A model generated the notes under the pieces. The model was not told the origin of the DNA. It did not search any database and saw nothing but the letters and a program-made list of their open reading frames with translations. The position numbers and the translations under genes were made by a program. DNA of 64,000 nt. It comes from Pseudomonas cuatrocienegasensis. Its GTDB lineage: Bacteria > Pseudomonadota > Gammaproteobacteria > Pseudomonadales > Pseudomonadaceae. This document shows, piece after piece, positions 34,694-44,529 of the stretch. Location of the stretch: contig NZ_FOFP01000003.1 of the NCBI RefSeq assembly GCF_900110925.1, forward strand, positions 62,001 through 126,000, read 5' to 3'. Within the stretch, counting starts at the first letter, position 1, and every line of letters starts with the position of its first letter.

Positions 34694-36514
34694 TCAGTTC
34701 TTGGCTTTCTTGGCAGCGCGGGTGCGCTCGCCTTCGTCGAGGATCTTCTTGCGCAGGCGGATCGACTTCGGCGTGACTTCGCACAGCTCGTCGTCCTGGA
34801 TGAATTCCAGAGCCTGTTCCAGGGTGAATTTCACCGGCGGAACCAGAGCGATGGTTTCGTCCTTGCCGGAAGCACGCATGTTGTCGAGCTTCTTGCCTTT
34901 GGTTGGGTTGACGCCCATGTCGTTATCGCGGCTGTTCAGACCAACGATCTGACCACCGTAGATTTCCTGGCCGTGCTCAACGAACAGCTTGCCACGCGCC
35001 TGCAGGGTTTCCAGGGAGTAGGTCAGCGCCTTGCCGGTTTCTACCGATACCAGCACACCGTTCTGACGGCCGGACATGTCGCCGGACTTCATGGTGTCGT
35101 AGCGATCGAAGATCGAGGTCAGGATGCCAGCACCGTTGGTCAGGGTCAGGAACTGGTTACGGAAACCGATCAGACCGCGCGCCGGGATGTTGTATTCCAG
35201 ACGCACACGGCCTTTACCGTCCGGGACCATGTTGGTCAGGTCGCCCTTGCGCAGGCCCATCTCTTCCATGACCTTGCCCTGGGATTCTTCCGGGGTGTCG
35301 ATGGTGACGTTTTCGAAGGGCTCCTGCTTCACGCCGTCGACCGTACGGATGATTACTTCCGGACGACCCACACCCATTTCGAAGCCTTCGCGACGCATGG
35401 TTTCGATCAGTACCGAGAGGTGCAGCTCACCACGGCCGGAAACCTTGAACTTGTCAGCCGAGTCGCCTTCTTCAACGCGCAGAGCAACGTTGTACAGCAG
35501 CTCTTTGTCCAGACGGTCCTTGATGTTACGCGAGGTCACGAACTTGCCTTCTTTACCGCAGAATGGCGAGTCGTTTACCTGGAAGGTCATGGAAACGGTT
35601 GGCTCGTCGACGGTCAGAGGCTTCATCGCCTCGACAGTGTCCGGGTGGCACAGGGTGTCGGAGATAAACAGCGAGTCCATACCGCTGACGCAAACGATAT
35701 CGCCTGCAAAAGCTTCTTCAACGTCGATACGGTGCAGACCGTGGTGACCCATCAGCTTGAGGATACGACCGTTACGCTTCTTGCCGTCGGCACCGATAGC
35801 AACAACCGGGGTGTTCGGCTTGACGCTACCACGGGCGATACGGCCAACACCGATAATGCCGAGGAAGCTGTTGTAGTCCAGTGCCGAGATCTGCATCTGG
35901 AACGGACCTTCACGGTCGACTTTCGGCGCAGGTACGTTGTCGACGATCGACTGGTACAGCGGGGTCATGTCGTCGGCCATCTCGGTGTGGTCGAGACCGG
36001 CAATACCGTTCAGCGCCGAGGCGTAGACGACTTTGAAGTCCAGCTGTTCTTCGGTGGCGCCGAGGTTGTCGAACAGGTCGAAGATCTGGTCCAGAACCCA
36101 GTCCGGACGCGCGCCCGGACGGTCGACCTTGTTGATTACCACGATCGGACGCAGGCCGGCTTCGAACGCCTTCTTGGTCACGAAGCGGGTTTGCGGCATC
36201 GGGCCGTCTTGGGCGTCGACCAGCAGCAGCACGGAGTCGACCATCGACATCACGCGCTCAACTTCACCGCCGAAGTCGGCGTGGCCGGGGGTGTCGACGA
36301 TGTTGATGTGGTAGCCGTTCCAGTTGATCGCGGTGTTCTTCGCGAGAATGGTAATGCCACGCTCTTTTTCCTGGTCGTTGCTGTCCATCACGCGCTCGTC
36401 GTTGAGCTCGCCGCGCTCCAGAGTGCCGGACTGACGCAGGAGTTTGTCTACCAGGGTGGTCTTACCATGGTCAACGTGGGCAATGATGGCGATGTTGCGT
36501 AGATTTTCGATCAC
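34694..36514 (-). CDS. typA: Ribosome-associated GTPase TypA/BipA
   Basis: Translational GTPase acting on the ribosome in stress and cold adaptation. The 606-residue protein has the P-loop [12 protein letters not shown] (about 10-21), the switch region [39 protein letters not shown] and the BipA C-terminal domain ([20 protein letters not shown]). A Lys-rich tail ([12 protein letters not shown]) closes it. Long open frames on the opposite strand are mirror artefacts. Confidence 0.97.
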   Translation of the reverse strand: MIENLRNIAIIAHVDHGKTTLVDKLLRQSGTLERGELNDERVMDSNDQEKERGITILAKNTAINWNGYHINIVDTPGHADFGGEVERVMSMVDSVLLLVDAQDGPMPQTRFVTKKAFEAGLRPIVVINKVDRPGARPDWVLDQIFDLFDNLGATEEQLDFKVVYASALNGIAGLDHTEMADDMTPLYQSIVDNVPAPKVDREGPFQMQISALDYNSFLGIIGVGRIARGSVKPNTPVVAIGADGKKRNGRILKLMGHHGLHRIDVEEAFAGDIVCVSGMDSLFISDTLCHPDTVEAMKPLTVDEPTVSMTFQVNDSPFCGKEGKFVTSRNIKDRLDKELLYNVALRVEEGDSADKFKVSGRGELHLSVLIETMRREGFEMGVGRPEVIIRTVDGVKQEPFENVTIDTPEESQGKVMEEMGLRKGDLTNMVPDGKGRVRLEYNIPARGLIGFRNQFLTLTNGAGILTSIFDRYDTMKSGDMSGRQNGVLVSVETGKALTYSLETLQARGKLFVEHGQEIYGGQIVGLNSRDNDMGVNPTKGKKLDNMRASGKDETIALVPPVKFTLEQALEFIQDDELCEVTPKSIRLRKKILDEGERTRAAKKAKN

Positions 36515-36677
36515 GTGTGTATCTCGATCAGAGGATTCGGTGTGCCGCTTAGTCTAGGCGGCGAGTATTAACTAAATGCGAATTCGGCCAGGCGGTGCCA
36601 AGGCATGGCAGCAGCTTCAAGCTGCCTGACAATCGGGAGGGCGATGGCGGATACTCCCGCCATTCAACCCGGGCGTC

Positions 36678-38132
36678 TTATGTCGGACGATAAACGCGCA
36701 CATTGGCATACCCCTCGCTGAGCAGATGATGGGCATGCAAACGGCTCATGACGCCTTTGTCGCAATACAGCAGGTATTGACGACTGGCATCCAGCTCCTT
36801 GAAGCGGCTGTTTACGGCGTAGAACGGCAACGTCTGCACGTCGATGCCGTCAAGTTGTAAGGGTTGTTCATCCGTGGCATCTGGATGACGGATGTCAATG
36901 ATGACATGACTGGGCAGGACTTCGCTGACTTCCTCGACTTGCACATCCTTTGCCAGCTCGTCGATCACCTTGTCGATCGGCAGCAAGGTTGCCCGTTCCA
37001 GGGCGCGCGCAAGAATGGCCTGGTCGAACTGGCTTTCCTCGTATTCGATGCGCAGCTTCTTCGCCTTGGTGGTCGGGTTGACCGAAATCACCCCGCAATA
37101 TTCGGGCATGTGCTTGGCGAACTCGGCCGTGCCAATGGCCGTGGCGGTATCGATGATGTCCTGCTTGTGGCTGGCCAGCAGTGGCCGCAGCACCAGCATA
37201 TCGGTGGCCGCGTCGATCACCGAGAGGTTCGGCAGGGTCTGGCTGGATACCTGGCTGATCGCCTCACCGGTAACCAGGGCATTGATCTGCAGGCGCTCGG
37301 CCATGGTCGTCGCCGCGCGCAGCATAATGCGCTTGAGCACCACGCCCATCTGGCTGTTGTCGACCTTGCCGAGAATCTCACCCAGCACTTCCTCGAACGG
37401 CACGCTGATAAACAGCACGCGCTGCGAGCTGCCGAATTTCTTCCACAGATAGTGGGCCACTTCCATCACACCCAGTTCGTGCGCACGGCCGCCCAGGTTG
37501 AAAAAGCAAAAGTGGGTAACCAACCCGCGGCGCATCATCTGATAAGCCGCGACCGTAGAGTCGAAGCCACCGGACATCAGCACCAGGGTCTGCTCCAGCG
37601 CGCCGAGCGGGTAACCGCCCAGGCCGTCGTGCTGGTGATGAATGACGAACAGGCGCTGATCGCGAATTTCCAGGCGTACTTCAACCTCGGCCTGCTTCAG
37701 CGAAATACCGGCGGCGCCGCACTGCTGACGCAGTTGGCTGCCGATATAGCGCTCGATATCCATCGAGCTGAACGGGTGCTTGCCGGCGCGCTTGCAGCGC
37801 ACGGCGAAGACTTTACCCGGTAACAAATCAGCGAAATGACGCTTGCACTTGTCCAGCACGTCCTCGAAGTCCCCCAAGGGGTATTCGTCGACCTGGAGAA
37901 AATGAGTAATACCTGGCGTGCAGCCCAACCGCTCGATCATCGCCTGCAGCACAGCCGGCTCGCGCACCTCGGTCTGCACCTCAAGGTTGTCCCACACGCC
38001 CACCACCAGCAGCTGCGGATCCAGATCGCGCAGCACCGAGCGAATGTTCTTCGCCAGCTGCCGGATGAACTGCTTGCGCACCGGCGGGCTTTTGATGGTG
38101 ATTTCCGGGAAAACTTTAACGATGAGTTTCAT
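36678..38132 (-). CDS. thiI: tRNA 4-thiouridine synthase / thiazole sulfur carrier ThiI
   Basis: Transfers sulfur for 4-thiouridine in tRNA and for thiamine. The 484-residue protein has N-terminal ferredoxin-like and THUMP domains, the PP-loop [19 protein letters not shown] (about 180-198), [10 protein letters not shown] with the conserved Cys, and a C-terminal rhodanese domain with active Cys in [12 protein letters not shown]. Start ATG 38132 gives [19 protein letters not shown]. Divergent from glnA. Confidence 0.96.
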   Translation of the reverse strand: MKLIVKVFPEITIKSPPVRKQFIRQLAKNIRSVLRDLDPQLLVVGVWDNLEVQTEVREPAVLQAMIERLGCTPGITHFLQVDEYPLGDFEDVLDKCKRHFADLLPGKVFAVRCKRAGKHPFSSMDIERYIGSQLRQQCGAAGISLKQAEVEVRLEIRDQRLFVIHHQHDGLGGYPLGALEQTLVLMSGGFDSTVAAYQMMRRGLVTHFCFFNLGGRAHELGVMEVAHYLWKKFGSSQRVLFISVPFEEVLGEILGKVDNSQMGVVLKRIMLRAATTMAERLQINALVTGEAISQVSSQTLPNLSVIDAATDMLVLRPLLASHKQDIIDTATAIGTAEFAKHMPEYCGVISVNPTTKAKKLRIEYEESQFDQAILARALERATLLPIDKVIDELAKDVQVEEVSEVLPSHVIIDIRHPDATDEQPLQLDGIDVQTLPFYAVNSRFKELDASRQYLLYCDKGVMSRLHAHHLLSEGYANVRVYRPT

Positions 38133-38228
38133 GAAAGTGGGGCGGGCCGACAGAGCCGAAAAACAGGGGCGAGGATTATAGCGGAAATTGCTCAAGCTTT
38201 GATCAAAAATCCTTACGCACCTTTATTG

Positions 38229-38276
38229 AGCACCGTTTTGGGTCGCTACTCTTTTAAAGCGCACCAACAAAGCGCA
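38229..38276. promoter_or_regulatory. NtrC-like enhancer sites upstream of glnA
   Basis: CGCACC-AACAA-AGCGCA (38260-38276) is a good match to the NtrC dyad TGCACC-N5-GGTGCA. AGCACC-GTTTT-GGGTCG (38229-38245) is a weaker one. They lie about 75-120 bases upstream of the sigma-54 promoter, the usual enhancer distance. Confidence 0.6.
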
Positions 38277-38348
38277 TACAACTTCTTAATCTTTGGACAC
38301 AGCCCCCGCCACGCCTGCGTTTCGGGCACTGCACCCATTCCGGGGCAC

Positions 38349-38364
38349 TGGCATGCAATTTGCT
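38349..38364 (+). promoter_or_regulatory. Sigma-54 promoter of glnA
   Basis: TGGCATGCAATTTGCT has GG and GC exactly 10 bases apart and closely follows TGGCACG-N4-TTGC(A/T). Transcription should begin near 38375, giving a leader of about 85 bases before the glnA ATG at 38461. Confidence 0.8.
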
Positions 38365-38460
38365 CCCTTGTGAGGCAGGTCGTCCTGGCGGAGTATCCAG
38401 CCAGGCTTCACCGAACTTATAGGGGCTCAAGCTTCGAGCCTTATCCACCTGGAGGACAGC

Positions 38461-39867
38461 ATGTCGAAGGCGATTCAACTCATCAAAGAACACGACGTGA
38501 AGTGGGTAGACCTGCGCTTCACCGACACCAAGGGTAAGCAGCACCACGTGACCATGCCGGCCCGTGATGCGCTGGACGACGAATTCTTCGAAGTCGGCAA
38601 GATGTTCGACGGTTCCTCCATCCATGGCTGGAAAGGCATCGAAGCCTCCGACATGATCCTGCTGCCGGTTGACGAAACCGCTGTACTGGATCCGTTCACC
38701 GAAGAGCCGACCGTCATCATCGTCTGCGACATCATCGAGCCGAGCACCATGCAGGGCTACGATCGCGACCCGCGCTCGATCGCCAAGCGCGCTGAAGAAT
38801 TCCTCAAGAGCACCGGCATCGGCGATACCGTATTCGTCGGCCCGGAGCCTGAGTTCTTCATCTTCGACGAAGTGAAGTTCAAGTCCGACATCTCCGGCTC
38901 CATGTTCAAGATCTTCTCCGAACAAGGCTCCTGGAACACCGACGCTGACATCGAAGGCGGCAACAAGGGCCACCGTCCTGCCGTCAAAGGTGGCTACTTC
39001 CCAGTTCCGCCGTGCGACCACGACCACGAAATCCGTACTGCCATGTGTAACGCCATGGAAGAAATGGGCCTGGTCATCGAAGTGCACCACCACGAAGTGG
39101 CGACTGCCGGCCAGAACGAAATCGGCGTGAAGTTCAACACCCTGGTAGCCAAGGCTGACGAAGTTCAGACCCTGAAGTACTGCGTACACAACGTCGCTGA
39201 TGCCTACGGTAAAACTGCGACCTTTATGCCGAAGCCGCTGTACGGCGACAACGGCTCGGGTATGCACGTACACATGTCCATCTCCAAAGATGGCAAGAAC
39301 ACCTTCGCAGGCGAAGGCTATGCCGGCCTGTCCGACACCGCCCTGTACTTCATCGGCGGCATCATCAAGCACGGTAAAGCACTGAACGGCTTCACCAACC
39401 CGTCGACCAACTCCTACAAGCGTCTGGTCCCAGGTTTCGAAGCGCCGGTCATGCTGGCCTACTCGGCCCGTAACCGTTCGGCCTCGATCCGTATTCCGTA
39501 CGTTTCCAGCCCGAAAGCCCGCCGCATCGAAGCACGCTTCCCGGACCCGGCTGCCAACCCCTACCTGGCCTTCGCCGCCCTGCTGATGGCTGGCCTGGAC
39601 GGCATCCAGAACAAGATCCACCCCGGCGATGCTGCTGACAAGAACCTGTACGACCTGCCGCCAGAAGAAGGCAAGCTGATCCCGCAAGTGTGCGGCAGCC
39701 TGAAAGAAGCCCTGGAAGAGCTGGACAAGGGCCGCGCGTTCCTGACCAAAGGCGGCGTGTTCTCCGACGACTTCATCGATGCCTACATCGAGCTGAAATC
39801 GGAAGAAGAAATCAAAGTCCGCACCTTCGTACACCCGCTGGAATACGACCTGTACTACAGCGTCTAA
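38461..39867 (+). CDS. glnA: Glutamine synthetase, type I
   Basis: Makes glutamine from glutamate, ammonia and ATP. The 468-residue protein is a full GSI-beta: [13 protein letters not shown] (about 49-61), [10 protein letters not shown] with metal Glu residues, [10 protein letters not shown], the [10 protein letters not shown] loop, [13 protein letters not shown] and the adenylylation site [10 protein letters not shown] (Tyr about 397). Preceded by GGAG and controlled by sigma-54/NtrC. It is monocistronic, ending at a strong terminator. Confidence 0.98.
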   Translation: MSKAIQLIKEHDVKWVDLRFTDTKGKQHHVTMPARDALDDEFFEVGKMFDGSSIHGWKGIEASDMILLPVDETAVLDPFTEEPTVIIVCDIIEPSTMQGYDRDPRSIAKRAEEFLKSTGIGDTVFVGPEPEFFIFDEVKFKSDISGSMFKIFSEQGSWNTDADIEGGNKGHRPAVKGGYFPVPPCDHDHEIRTAMCNAMEEMGLVIEVHHHEVATAGQNEIGVKFNTLVAKADEVQTLKYCVHNVADAYGKTATFMPKPLYGDNGSGMHVHMSISKDGKNTFAGEGYAGLSDTALYFIGGIIKHGKALNGFTNPSTNSYKRLVPGFEAPVMLAYSARNRSASIRIPYVSSPKARRIEARFPDPAANPYLAFAALLMAGLDGIQNKIHPGDAADKNLYDLPPEEGKLIPQVCGSLKEALEELDKGRAFLTKGGVFSDDFIDAYIELKSEEEIKVRTFVHPLEYDLYYSV

Positions 39868-39900
39868 CCCAGCGACACCCGCAGACGCGGCGTGACCAAG

Positions 39901-39934
39901 GCCTCCCCGGTGCAAACCGGGGAGGCTTTTTTAA
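39901..39934 (+). terminator. Rho-independent terminator of glnA
   Basis: GCCTCCCCGG-TGCAAA-CCGGGGAGGC followed by six Ts. A repeat element begins at 39936 within the T/A tract, duplicating TTTTTAAT on its far side. Confidence 0.92.
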
Positions 39935-39935
39935 T

Positions 39936-40065
39936 GGCTATGTCCCAATAGGCTGTTGCATATCTGTAGGAGCGAATTTATTCGCGAAATTCGCGGCACA
40001 ATCGCGAATAAATTCGCTCCTACACAAGCCGATTTGAGGTTACAACACGGTTTTGGGACATAGCC
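39936..40065. mobile_element. GGCTATGTCCC inverted-repeat element, copy 1
   Basis: GGCTATGTCCCAA at the left is inverted at TTGGGACATAGCC on the right. TTTTTAAT occurs immediately on both sides, an 8-base direct repeat consistent with a target-site duplication. Inside is a REP pair, GTAGGAGCGAATTTATTCGCGA (39966-39987) and its inverted copy (40002-40023). The element sits in the T-tract of the glnA terminator. No coding sequence. The following 40066-40310 contains a GTAGGATGCGC half-repeat and nothing else I can support. Confidence 0.68.
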
Positions 40066-40310
40066 TTTTTAATGCGCTGAAATAAGTAGGATGCGCCGTG
40101 CGCACCTGAAGCCGATGCGTGCAGCACAACAACCCAAGCGACAACCCCCAACGCCCAGAGCAACGGGACAACGCCTTTTCGTGAGCCGGATTTCGAGCAT
40201 TTGAGTGCGCCGGCACACGCCGTGACGCTTGACCCCTTGCCAGGTACGAGCAGCAGTGCAAGGCTTAGCAGCAGCGCTGCATCTATACCCACGCCCCAGG
40301 AGACAGGCCC

Positions 40311-40874
40311 ATGCGCCTATTGCTCACCTGCCTGCTGATTGCCCTGGCCCTGCCCGCCAGTGCGCAGATCTACAAGTACACCGACGCCAAAGGCAACACG
40401 GTGTTCACCAACCAGCCTCCCGAGGGTATTCAGGCCGAGAGCGTCGAACTGCCGCCGACCAACACCGTAGAGATGCAAGCACCGCAGCTTCCGGCCAGCA
40501 GCCCCGAGCCCGCCCCAACTCAGGCGGCCTACCGCGTATTGCGCTTGACGGACATTCCAACGGACGAAGCCCTGCGCGCCAACAACGGCACTTTCAGCGT
40601 TGGCGTGCAAACCGAGCCAGCCCTGGCACCGAGCCACCGCTTGCGCCTGGTGCTGGATGGTCGCCCGTACGGCGAGCCGCGCTCGGCGCCACCCCTGCAG
40701 TTGCACCAGCTTGATCGCGGCGAGCACAGCCTGGCGGTTCAGGTTCTCAGTGGCGAGCGAGTGGTGCAGCAAAGCGAGACCCTGACCTTCACCGTGCAGC
40801 GGGTCAATACCAGCAGCCCGGCGCTGCGCCCGCCACCACCCAAGCCTCCCACGCCTCCAAAACCGGCCAACTGA
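40311..40874 (+). CDS. DUF4124 domain periplasmic protein 1
   Basis: A 187-residue exported protein: signal MRLLLTCLLIALALPASAQ, then the DUF4124 motif IYKYTDAKGNTVFTNQPPEG (about 20-39), an immunoglobulin-like strand region (LRLVLDGRPYGEPR, LDRGEHSLAVQVLSGERVVQQSETLTFTVQR) and a Pro-rich end. It lies between glnA and ntrB, as in P. aeruginosa. Function unknown; nitrogen-responsive expression is possible from position only. A paralogue follows after 3 bases. Confidence 0.82.
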   Translation: MRLLLTCLLIALALPASAQIYKYTDAKGNTVFTNQPPEGIQAESVELPPTNTVEMQAPQLPASSPEPAPTQAAYRVLRLTDIPTDEALRANNGTFSVGVQTEPALAPSHRLRLVLDGRPYGEPRSAPPLQLHQLDRGEHSLAVQVLSGERVVQQSETLTFTVQRVNTSSPALRPPPPKPPTPPKPAN

Positions 40875-40877
40875 CCC

Positions 40878-41501
40878 ATGCGCAATCTGCTGCTCAGCCT
40901 GCTGCTGCTCGCCACATCGGCCAGCGCGCAGGTCTACACCTACATTGATGCCGAGGGTAATCGGGTATTCACCGACCGCCCCTCGGCTAACCAGCATAAT
41001 GTCGAATCCGTGCAGCTGGCGCCGACCAATAACATGGCCCAACCACCTAGCCCGGCGCAGCAGCAGCCGCTGGAGGCGCCCACTATCACGGCGCCTGCTT
41101 ACCAGATGCTGCGCATTCTGATCCCTCAGCCGGACGCAACCATCCGCGACAACACAGGCAACCTGATCGTCACAGCCACCAGCGAGCCGGGCCTGCAGCC
41201 TGGCCACCTCTATCGCCTGGTTCTCGACAGCCAGCCTTGGGGCGAGGCAGGCCGCAGCCCAGTGTTCGCGCTGGAGAATATTGATCGGGGGACCCATCAG
41301 TTAGCTGTGGAAATTCTCGACGCCCAGGGTCGAACCCTGGAGCGCACCCCCAGCCAACCCTTCCATATGATGCGTACATCCCTGGTGCAGAAACGCAAGG
41401 CCAAACCCTGCACCAAGACGGACTATGGCGTGCGCCCGGAATGCCCGCTGAAAGATAAACCCGTCGAGGAAAAAGACATTCCCTTCATTCCCTTCATCTG
41501 A
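40878..41501 (+). CDS. DUF4124 domain periplasmic protein 2
   Basis: A 207-residue paralogue of the preceding protein with the same plan: signal MRNLLLSLLLLATSASAQ, VYTYIDAEGNRVFTDRPSAN, then YRLVLDSQPWGEAGR and IDRGTHQLAVEILDAQGRTLER. It has a longer C-terminal tail with a Cys pair (KPCTKTDYGVRPECPLKDK) and ends FIPFI. Tandem duplication with the upstream gene is evident. No function is known. Confidence 0.82.
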   Translation: MRNLLLSLLLLATSASAQVYTYIDAEGNRVFTDRPSANQHNVESVQLAPTNNMAQPPSPAQQQPLEAPTITAPAYQMLRILIPQPDATIRDNTGNLIVTATSEPGLQPGHLYRLVLDSQPWGEAGRSPVFALENIDRGTHQLAVEILDAQGRTLERTPSQPFHMMRTSLVQKRKAKPCTKTDYGVRPECPLKDKPVEEKDIPFIPFI

Positions 41502-41512
41502 GCCACCATGCT

Positions 41513-41541
41513 CGCACCATAAAGGTGCGCTATTGCGCACC
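41513..41541. promoter_or_regulatory. NtrC-like enhancer upstream of ntrB
   Basis: CGCACC-ATAAA-GGTGCG (41513-41529) is a near-perfect NtrC dyad. It overlaps a second palindrome, GGTGCGC-TATT-GCGCACC (41524-41541). The sites lie about 120 bases upstream of the sigma-54 promoter of ntrB. Confidence 0.65.
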
Positions 41542-41646
41542 ACTTTCTATACTCTCCCTGTTTTGGACCGCTCGCGGTGCCGTTCGCTGCGCCGAAACGC
41601 GGCTCTGATCACCTTTTGCTCAGCAATCACGCGTCTTTTCGGGGCC

Positions 41647-41663
41647 TTGGTTTGCTTCTTGCA
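41647..41663 (+). promoter_or_regulatory. Sigma-54 promoter of ntrB-ntrC
   Basis: TTGGTTTGCTTCTTGCA has GG and GC 10 bases apart and a perfect TTGCA, though the CAC after TGG is missing. The start of transcription would be near 41674, 23 bases before the ntrB ATG. Together with the NtrC dyads upstream it indicates autoregulation. Confidence 0.6.
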
Positions 41664-41696
41664 TTTTCCTGCTCCATTGCCGGAATGCCTCAGCCT

Positions 41697-42782
41697 ATGA
41701 TCATTAACGACGCACTGCACCGCCTACTGCTCGACAACCTGACGACAGCAACGCTGTTGCTCAACGCCGAGTTGCGCCTGGAATACATGAATCCGGCCGC
41801 CGAAATGCTGCTGGCCGTCAGCGGCCAGCGCAGCCACGGGCAGTTCATCAGCGAACTGTTCACCGAGTCACCGGAAGCCCTCGGCGCCCTGCGTCAGGCG
41901 GTCGAGCAGGCACACCCGTTCAATAAACGTGAAGCCGTGCTGACCGCCATCACCGGGCAAACCCTGACCGTCGACTACGCCGTGACACCCATCCTCAGCC
42001 GCGGCACCACCATGCTGCTGCTGGAGGTGCACCCTCGCGATCGCCTGCTGCGCATCACCAAGGAAGAAGCGCAGCTGTCCAAACAGGAGACCACCAAACT
42101 GCTGGTACGCGGCCTGGCGCACGAGATCAAGAACCCCCTCGGCGGTATCCGTGGAGCAGCCCAGCTGCTAGCGCGTGAACTCCCAGAGGAAAGCCTCAAG
42201 GATTACACCAACGTGATCATTGAGGAGGCCGATCGCCTGCGTAATCTGGTCGACCGCATGCTCGGCTCGAACAAATTGCCGTCCCTGGCGATGACCAACG
42301 TGCATGAAGTGCTCGAACGCGTCGGCAGCCTGATCGAAGCGGAAAGCCAGGGCAGCATCACCTTGGTGCGCGATTACGACCCGAGCATCCCGGATGTGCT
42401 TATCGACCGCGAACAGATGATTCAGGCCGTGCTCAATATCGTGCGCAACGCCATGCAGGCCATCGGCACGCAGAACGAAATGCGCCTGGGCCGCATCACC
42501 CTGCGTACACGCACCCTGCGCCAGTTCACCATCGGCCATGTGCGCCACCGTTTGGTGGCCAAGCTCGAGATCATCGACAACGGCCCAGGTGTGCCGCAGG
42601 AACTGCAGGAAACCATTTTCTACCCCATGGTCAGCGGGCGTGCCGACGGCACCGGGCTCGGCCTGTCCATTACCCAGAACATTATTAGCCAGCACCAAGG
42701 CTTGATCGAATGCGACAGCCACCCTGGCCACACCGTGTTCTCGATCTTCCTGCCGCTGGAACAAGGAGCAACCCCGTCATGA
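41697..42782 (+). CDS. ntrB: Nitrogen regulation sensor kinase NtrB
   Basis: Histidine kinase/phosphatase controlling NtrC, itself directed by PII. The 361-residue cytosolic protein has an N-terminal PAS domain (LLLNAELRLEYMNPAAEMLL), the H-box GLAHEIKNPLGGIRGAAQLL (His about 138), the N-box IVRNAMQAI and G-boxes DNGPGVP and GTGLGLSITQNI. The start at 41697 gives the usual MIINDALHRLLLDNL; in-frame codons back to 41577 would include the sigma-54 promoter. Overlaps ntrC by 4 bases. Confidence 0.95.
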   Translation: MIINDALHRLLLDNLTTATLLLNAELRLEYMNPAAEMLLAVSGQRSHGQFISELFTESPEALGALRQAVEQAHPFNKREAVLTAITGQTLTVDYAVTPILSRGTTMLLLEVHPRDRLLRITKEEAQLSKQETTKLLVRGLAHEIKNPLGGIRGAAQLLARELPEESLKDYTNVIIEEADRLRNLVDRMLGSNKLPSLAMTNVHEVLERVGSLIEAESQGSITLVRDYDPSIPDVLIDREQMIQAVLNIVRNAMQAIGTQNEMRLGRITLRTRTLRQFTIGHVRHRLVAKLEIIDNGPGVPQELQETIFYPMVSGRADGTGLGLSITQNIISQHQGLIECDSHPGHTVFSIFLPLEQGATPS

Positions 42783-44215
42783 GTCGCAGTGAAACCGTTT
42801 GGATTGTCGATGATGACCGTTCCATTCGCTGGGTACTGGAAAAGGCCCTGCAACAGGAAGGCATGACCACCCAGAGCTTCGACAGCGCCGACGGCGTGCT
42901 GGCACGCCTGACCCGCCAGCAACCGGATGTGATCATCTCTGACATCCGTATGCCGGGTGCCAGCGGCCTGGATTTGCTGGCGCGCATTCGCGAGCTGTAT
43001 CCGCGCCTGCCGGTGATCATCATGACCGCTCATTCCGACCTGGAAAGTGCGGTGGCGTCCTACCAGGGTGGTGCCTTCGAGTACCTGCCCAAGCCCTTCG
43101 ACGTCGACGAGGCCGTCTCCCTGGTCAAGCGTGCCAACCAGCACGCCCAGGAGCAGCAGGGCCTGCAGGTACCAGTGGAGCAAGCGCGCACGCCGGAAAT
43201 CATCGGCGAAGCGCCGGCCATGCAGGAAGTGTTTCGCGCCATCGGCCGCTTGAGCCACTCCAACATCACCGTGCTGATCAACGGCGAGTCGGGTACCGGC
43301 AAGGAGCTGGTTGCCCATGCATTGCATCGCCACAGCCCACGCGCAGCCTCACCCTTTATTGCCCTGAACATGGCGGCGATTCCCAAGGACCTGATGGAGT
43401 CCGAGCTGTTCGGCCATGAAAAAGGCGCCTTCACCGGCGCGGCCAACCAGCGCCGCGGGCGCTTCGAGCAAGCCGACGGCGGCACCCTGTTTCTCGACGA
43501 AATCGGCGATATGCCGGCCGATACCCAGACCCGCCTGTTGCGCGTGCTGGCCGACGGCGAGTTCTACCGGGTCGGTGGCCATACCCCGGTCAAGGTCGAC
43601 GTACGTATCATCGCCGCGACCCACCAGAATCTGGAAACCCTGGTACAGGCCGGCAAGTTCCGCGAAGACCTGTTCCACCGCCTCAATGTCATCCGCATCC
43701 ATATCCCGCGCCTGGCTGATCGCCGCGAAGATATCCCGACCCTGGCCCGCCACTTCCTCGCCCGCGCCGCCCTGGAGCTGGCCGTCGAACCCAAGCTGCT
43801 CAAGGCGGAAACCGAGGAATACCTCAAGCACCTGCCCTGGCCCGGCAACGTGCGCCAGCTGGAAAACACCTGCCGCTGGATCACCGTCATGGCCTCGGGC
43901 CGTGAAGTGCATGTCGATGACCTGCCGCCAGAGCTGCTGACTCAACCGCAGGACAGCGCACCGGTCAGCAACTGGGAACAGGCCCTGCGCCAGTGGGCCG
44001 ACCAGGCCCTGGCACGCGGCCAGTCCAACCTGCTCGACAGCGCCGTACCAGCCTTCGAGCGCATCATGATCGAGACCGCACTCAAGCACACCGCCGGCCG
44101 CCGCCGCGATGCCGCTGTGCTGCTGGGCTGGGGGCGCAACACCCTGACCCGCAAGATCAAGGAACTCGGCATGAAGGTCGACGGCGCTGATGACGACGAT
44201 GGCGACGACGCCTGA
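42779..44215 (+). CDS. ntrC: Nitrogen regulator NtrC
   Basis: Sigma-54 activator of nitrogen assimilation genes. The 478-residue protein has a receiver domain (WIVDDDRSIRW; phospho-acceptor Asp in IISDIRMPG, about 54), the AAA+ domain with GESGTGKE (Walker A), GAFTGA sigma-54 contact loop, FLDEIGDMP (Walker B) and a Fis-type C-terminal helix-turn-helix (RRRDAAVLLGWGRNTLTRKIKELG). Translationally coupled to ntrB. Confidence 0.97.
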   Translation: MSRSETVWIVDDDRSIRWVLEKALQQEGMTTQSFDSADGVLARLTRQQPDVIISDIRMPGASGLDLLARIRELYPRLPVIIMTAHSDLESAVASYQGGAFEYLPKPFDVDEAVSLVKRANQHAQEQQGLQVPVEQARTPEIIGEAPAMQEVFRAIGRLSHSNITVLINGESGTGKELVAHALHRHSPRAASPFIALNMAAIPKDLMESELFGHEKGAFTGAANQRRGRFEQADGGTLFLDEIGDMPADTQTRLLRVLADGEFYRVGGHTPVKVDVRIIAATHQNLETLVQAGKFREDLFHRLNVIRIHIPRLADRREDIPTLARHFLARAALELAVEPKLLKAETEEYLKHLPWPGNVRQLENTCRWITVMASGREVHVDDLPPELLTQPQDSAPVSNWEQALRQWADQALARGQSNLLDSAVPAFERIMIETALKHTAGRRRDAAVLLGWGRNTLTRKIKELGMKVDGADDDDGDDA

Positions 44216-44233
44216 CAGCAGCACGCGCACACG

Positions 44234-44260
44234 ACGGGCCCTTCGGGGCCCGTTTTTTTT
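44234..44260 (+). terminator. Rho-independent terminator of ntrBC
   Basis: ACGGGCCCTTCGGGGCCCGT followed by eight Ts. A repeat element begins immediately after the T-run, at 44261. Confidence 0.92.
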
Positions 44261-44463
44261 GGCTATGTTCCCAGTGCCTGTGCACGGGGATGATGCTTCT
44301 CGTGGGAGCCGCGCCCCGCGGCGAATGCCATAGGTAACGCCTAAGTCACTGGATGGCTGCAATCGATTCGCCCCGAGGCGGGGCTCCTACGCGTATTCAG
44401 CGGCTCATGCAGATGTTGCGTTTATGGCCTGCACAGGGATCCAACAGCCAATTGGGACATAGC
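44261..44463. mobile_element. GGCTATGTCCC inverted-repeat element, copy 2
   Basis: GGCTATGTTCCC at the left is inverted at GGGACATAGC on the right (44454-44463). Both borders abut runs of T (eight on the left, six on the right). Inside is a REP pair, GTGGGAGCC...GGCGAA (44302-44324) and its inverted partner (44367-44390). Its right end, read inward, shares GCTATGTCCCAAT-GGCTGTTG with the left end of copy 1. It is inserted at the T-tract of the ntrC terminator, just as copy 1 is at glnA. Confidence 0.65.
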
Positions 44464-44529
44464 TTTTTTGGAGGCATTCCAATTGCTGGAGCAACCCTGA
44501 TTAGGCAGGTGTAGGCGCGAAGGGGCGCC

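Noticed and set aside
34973..36502. Open frame of 509 codons opposite typA
   Set aside because: It is the mirror frame of a highly conserved GTPase gene in GC-rich DNA; the product is a His/Val/Asp-rich string with no domain, and no ribosome site is seen.
38254..39915. Open frame of 553 codons opposite glnA
   Set aside because: Antisense shadow of glutamine synthetase, running through the glnA promoter and terminator.
40020..40292. Leftward 90-codon frame with hydrophobic segments between glnA and the DUF4124 genes
   Set aside because: It starts with GTG, and its C-terminal third runs through a repeat element end; no family, so a chance frame is more likely. A real small membrane protein is not fully excluded.
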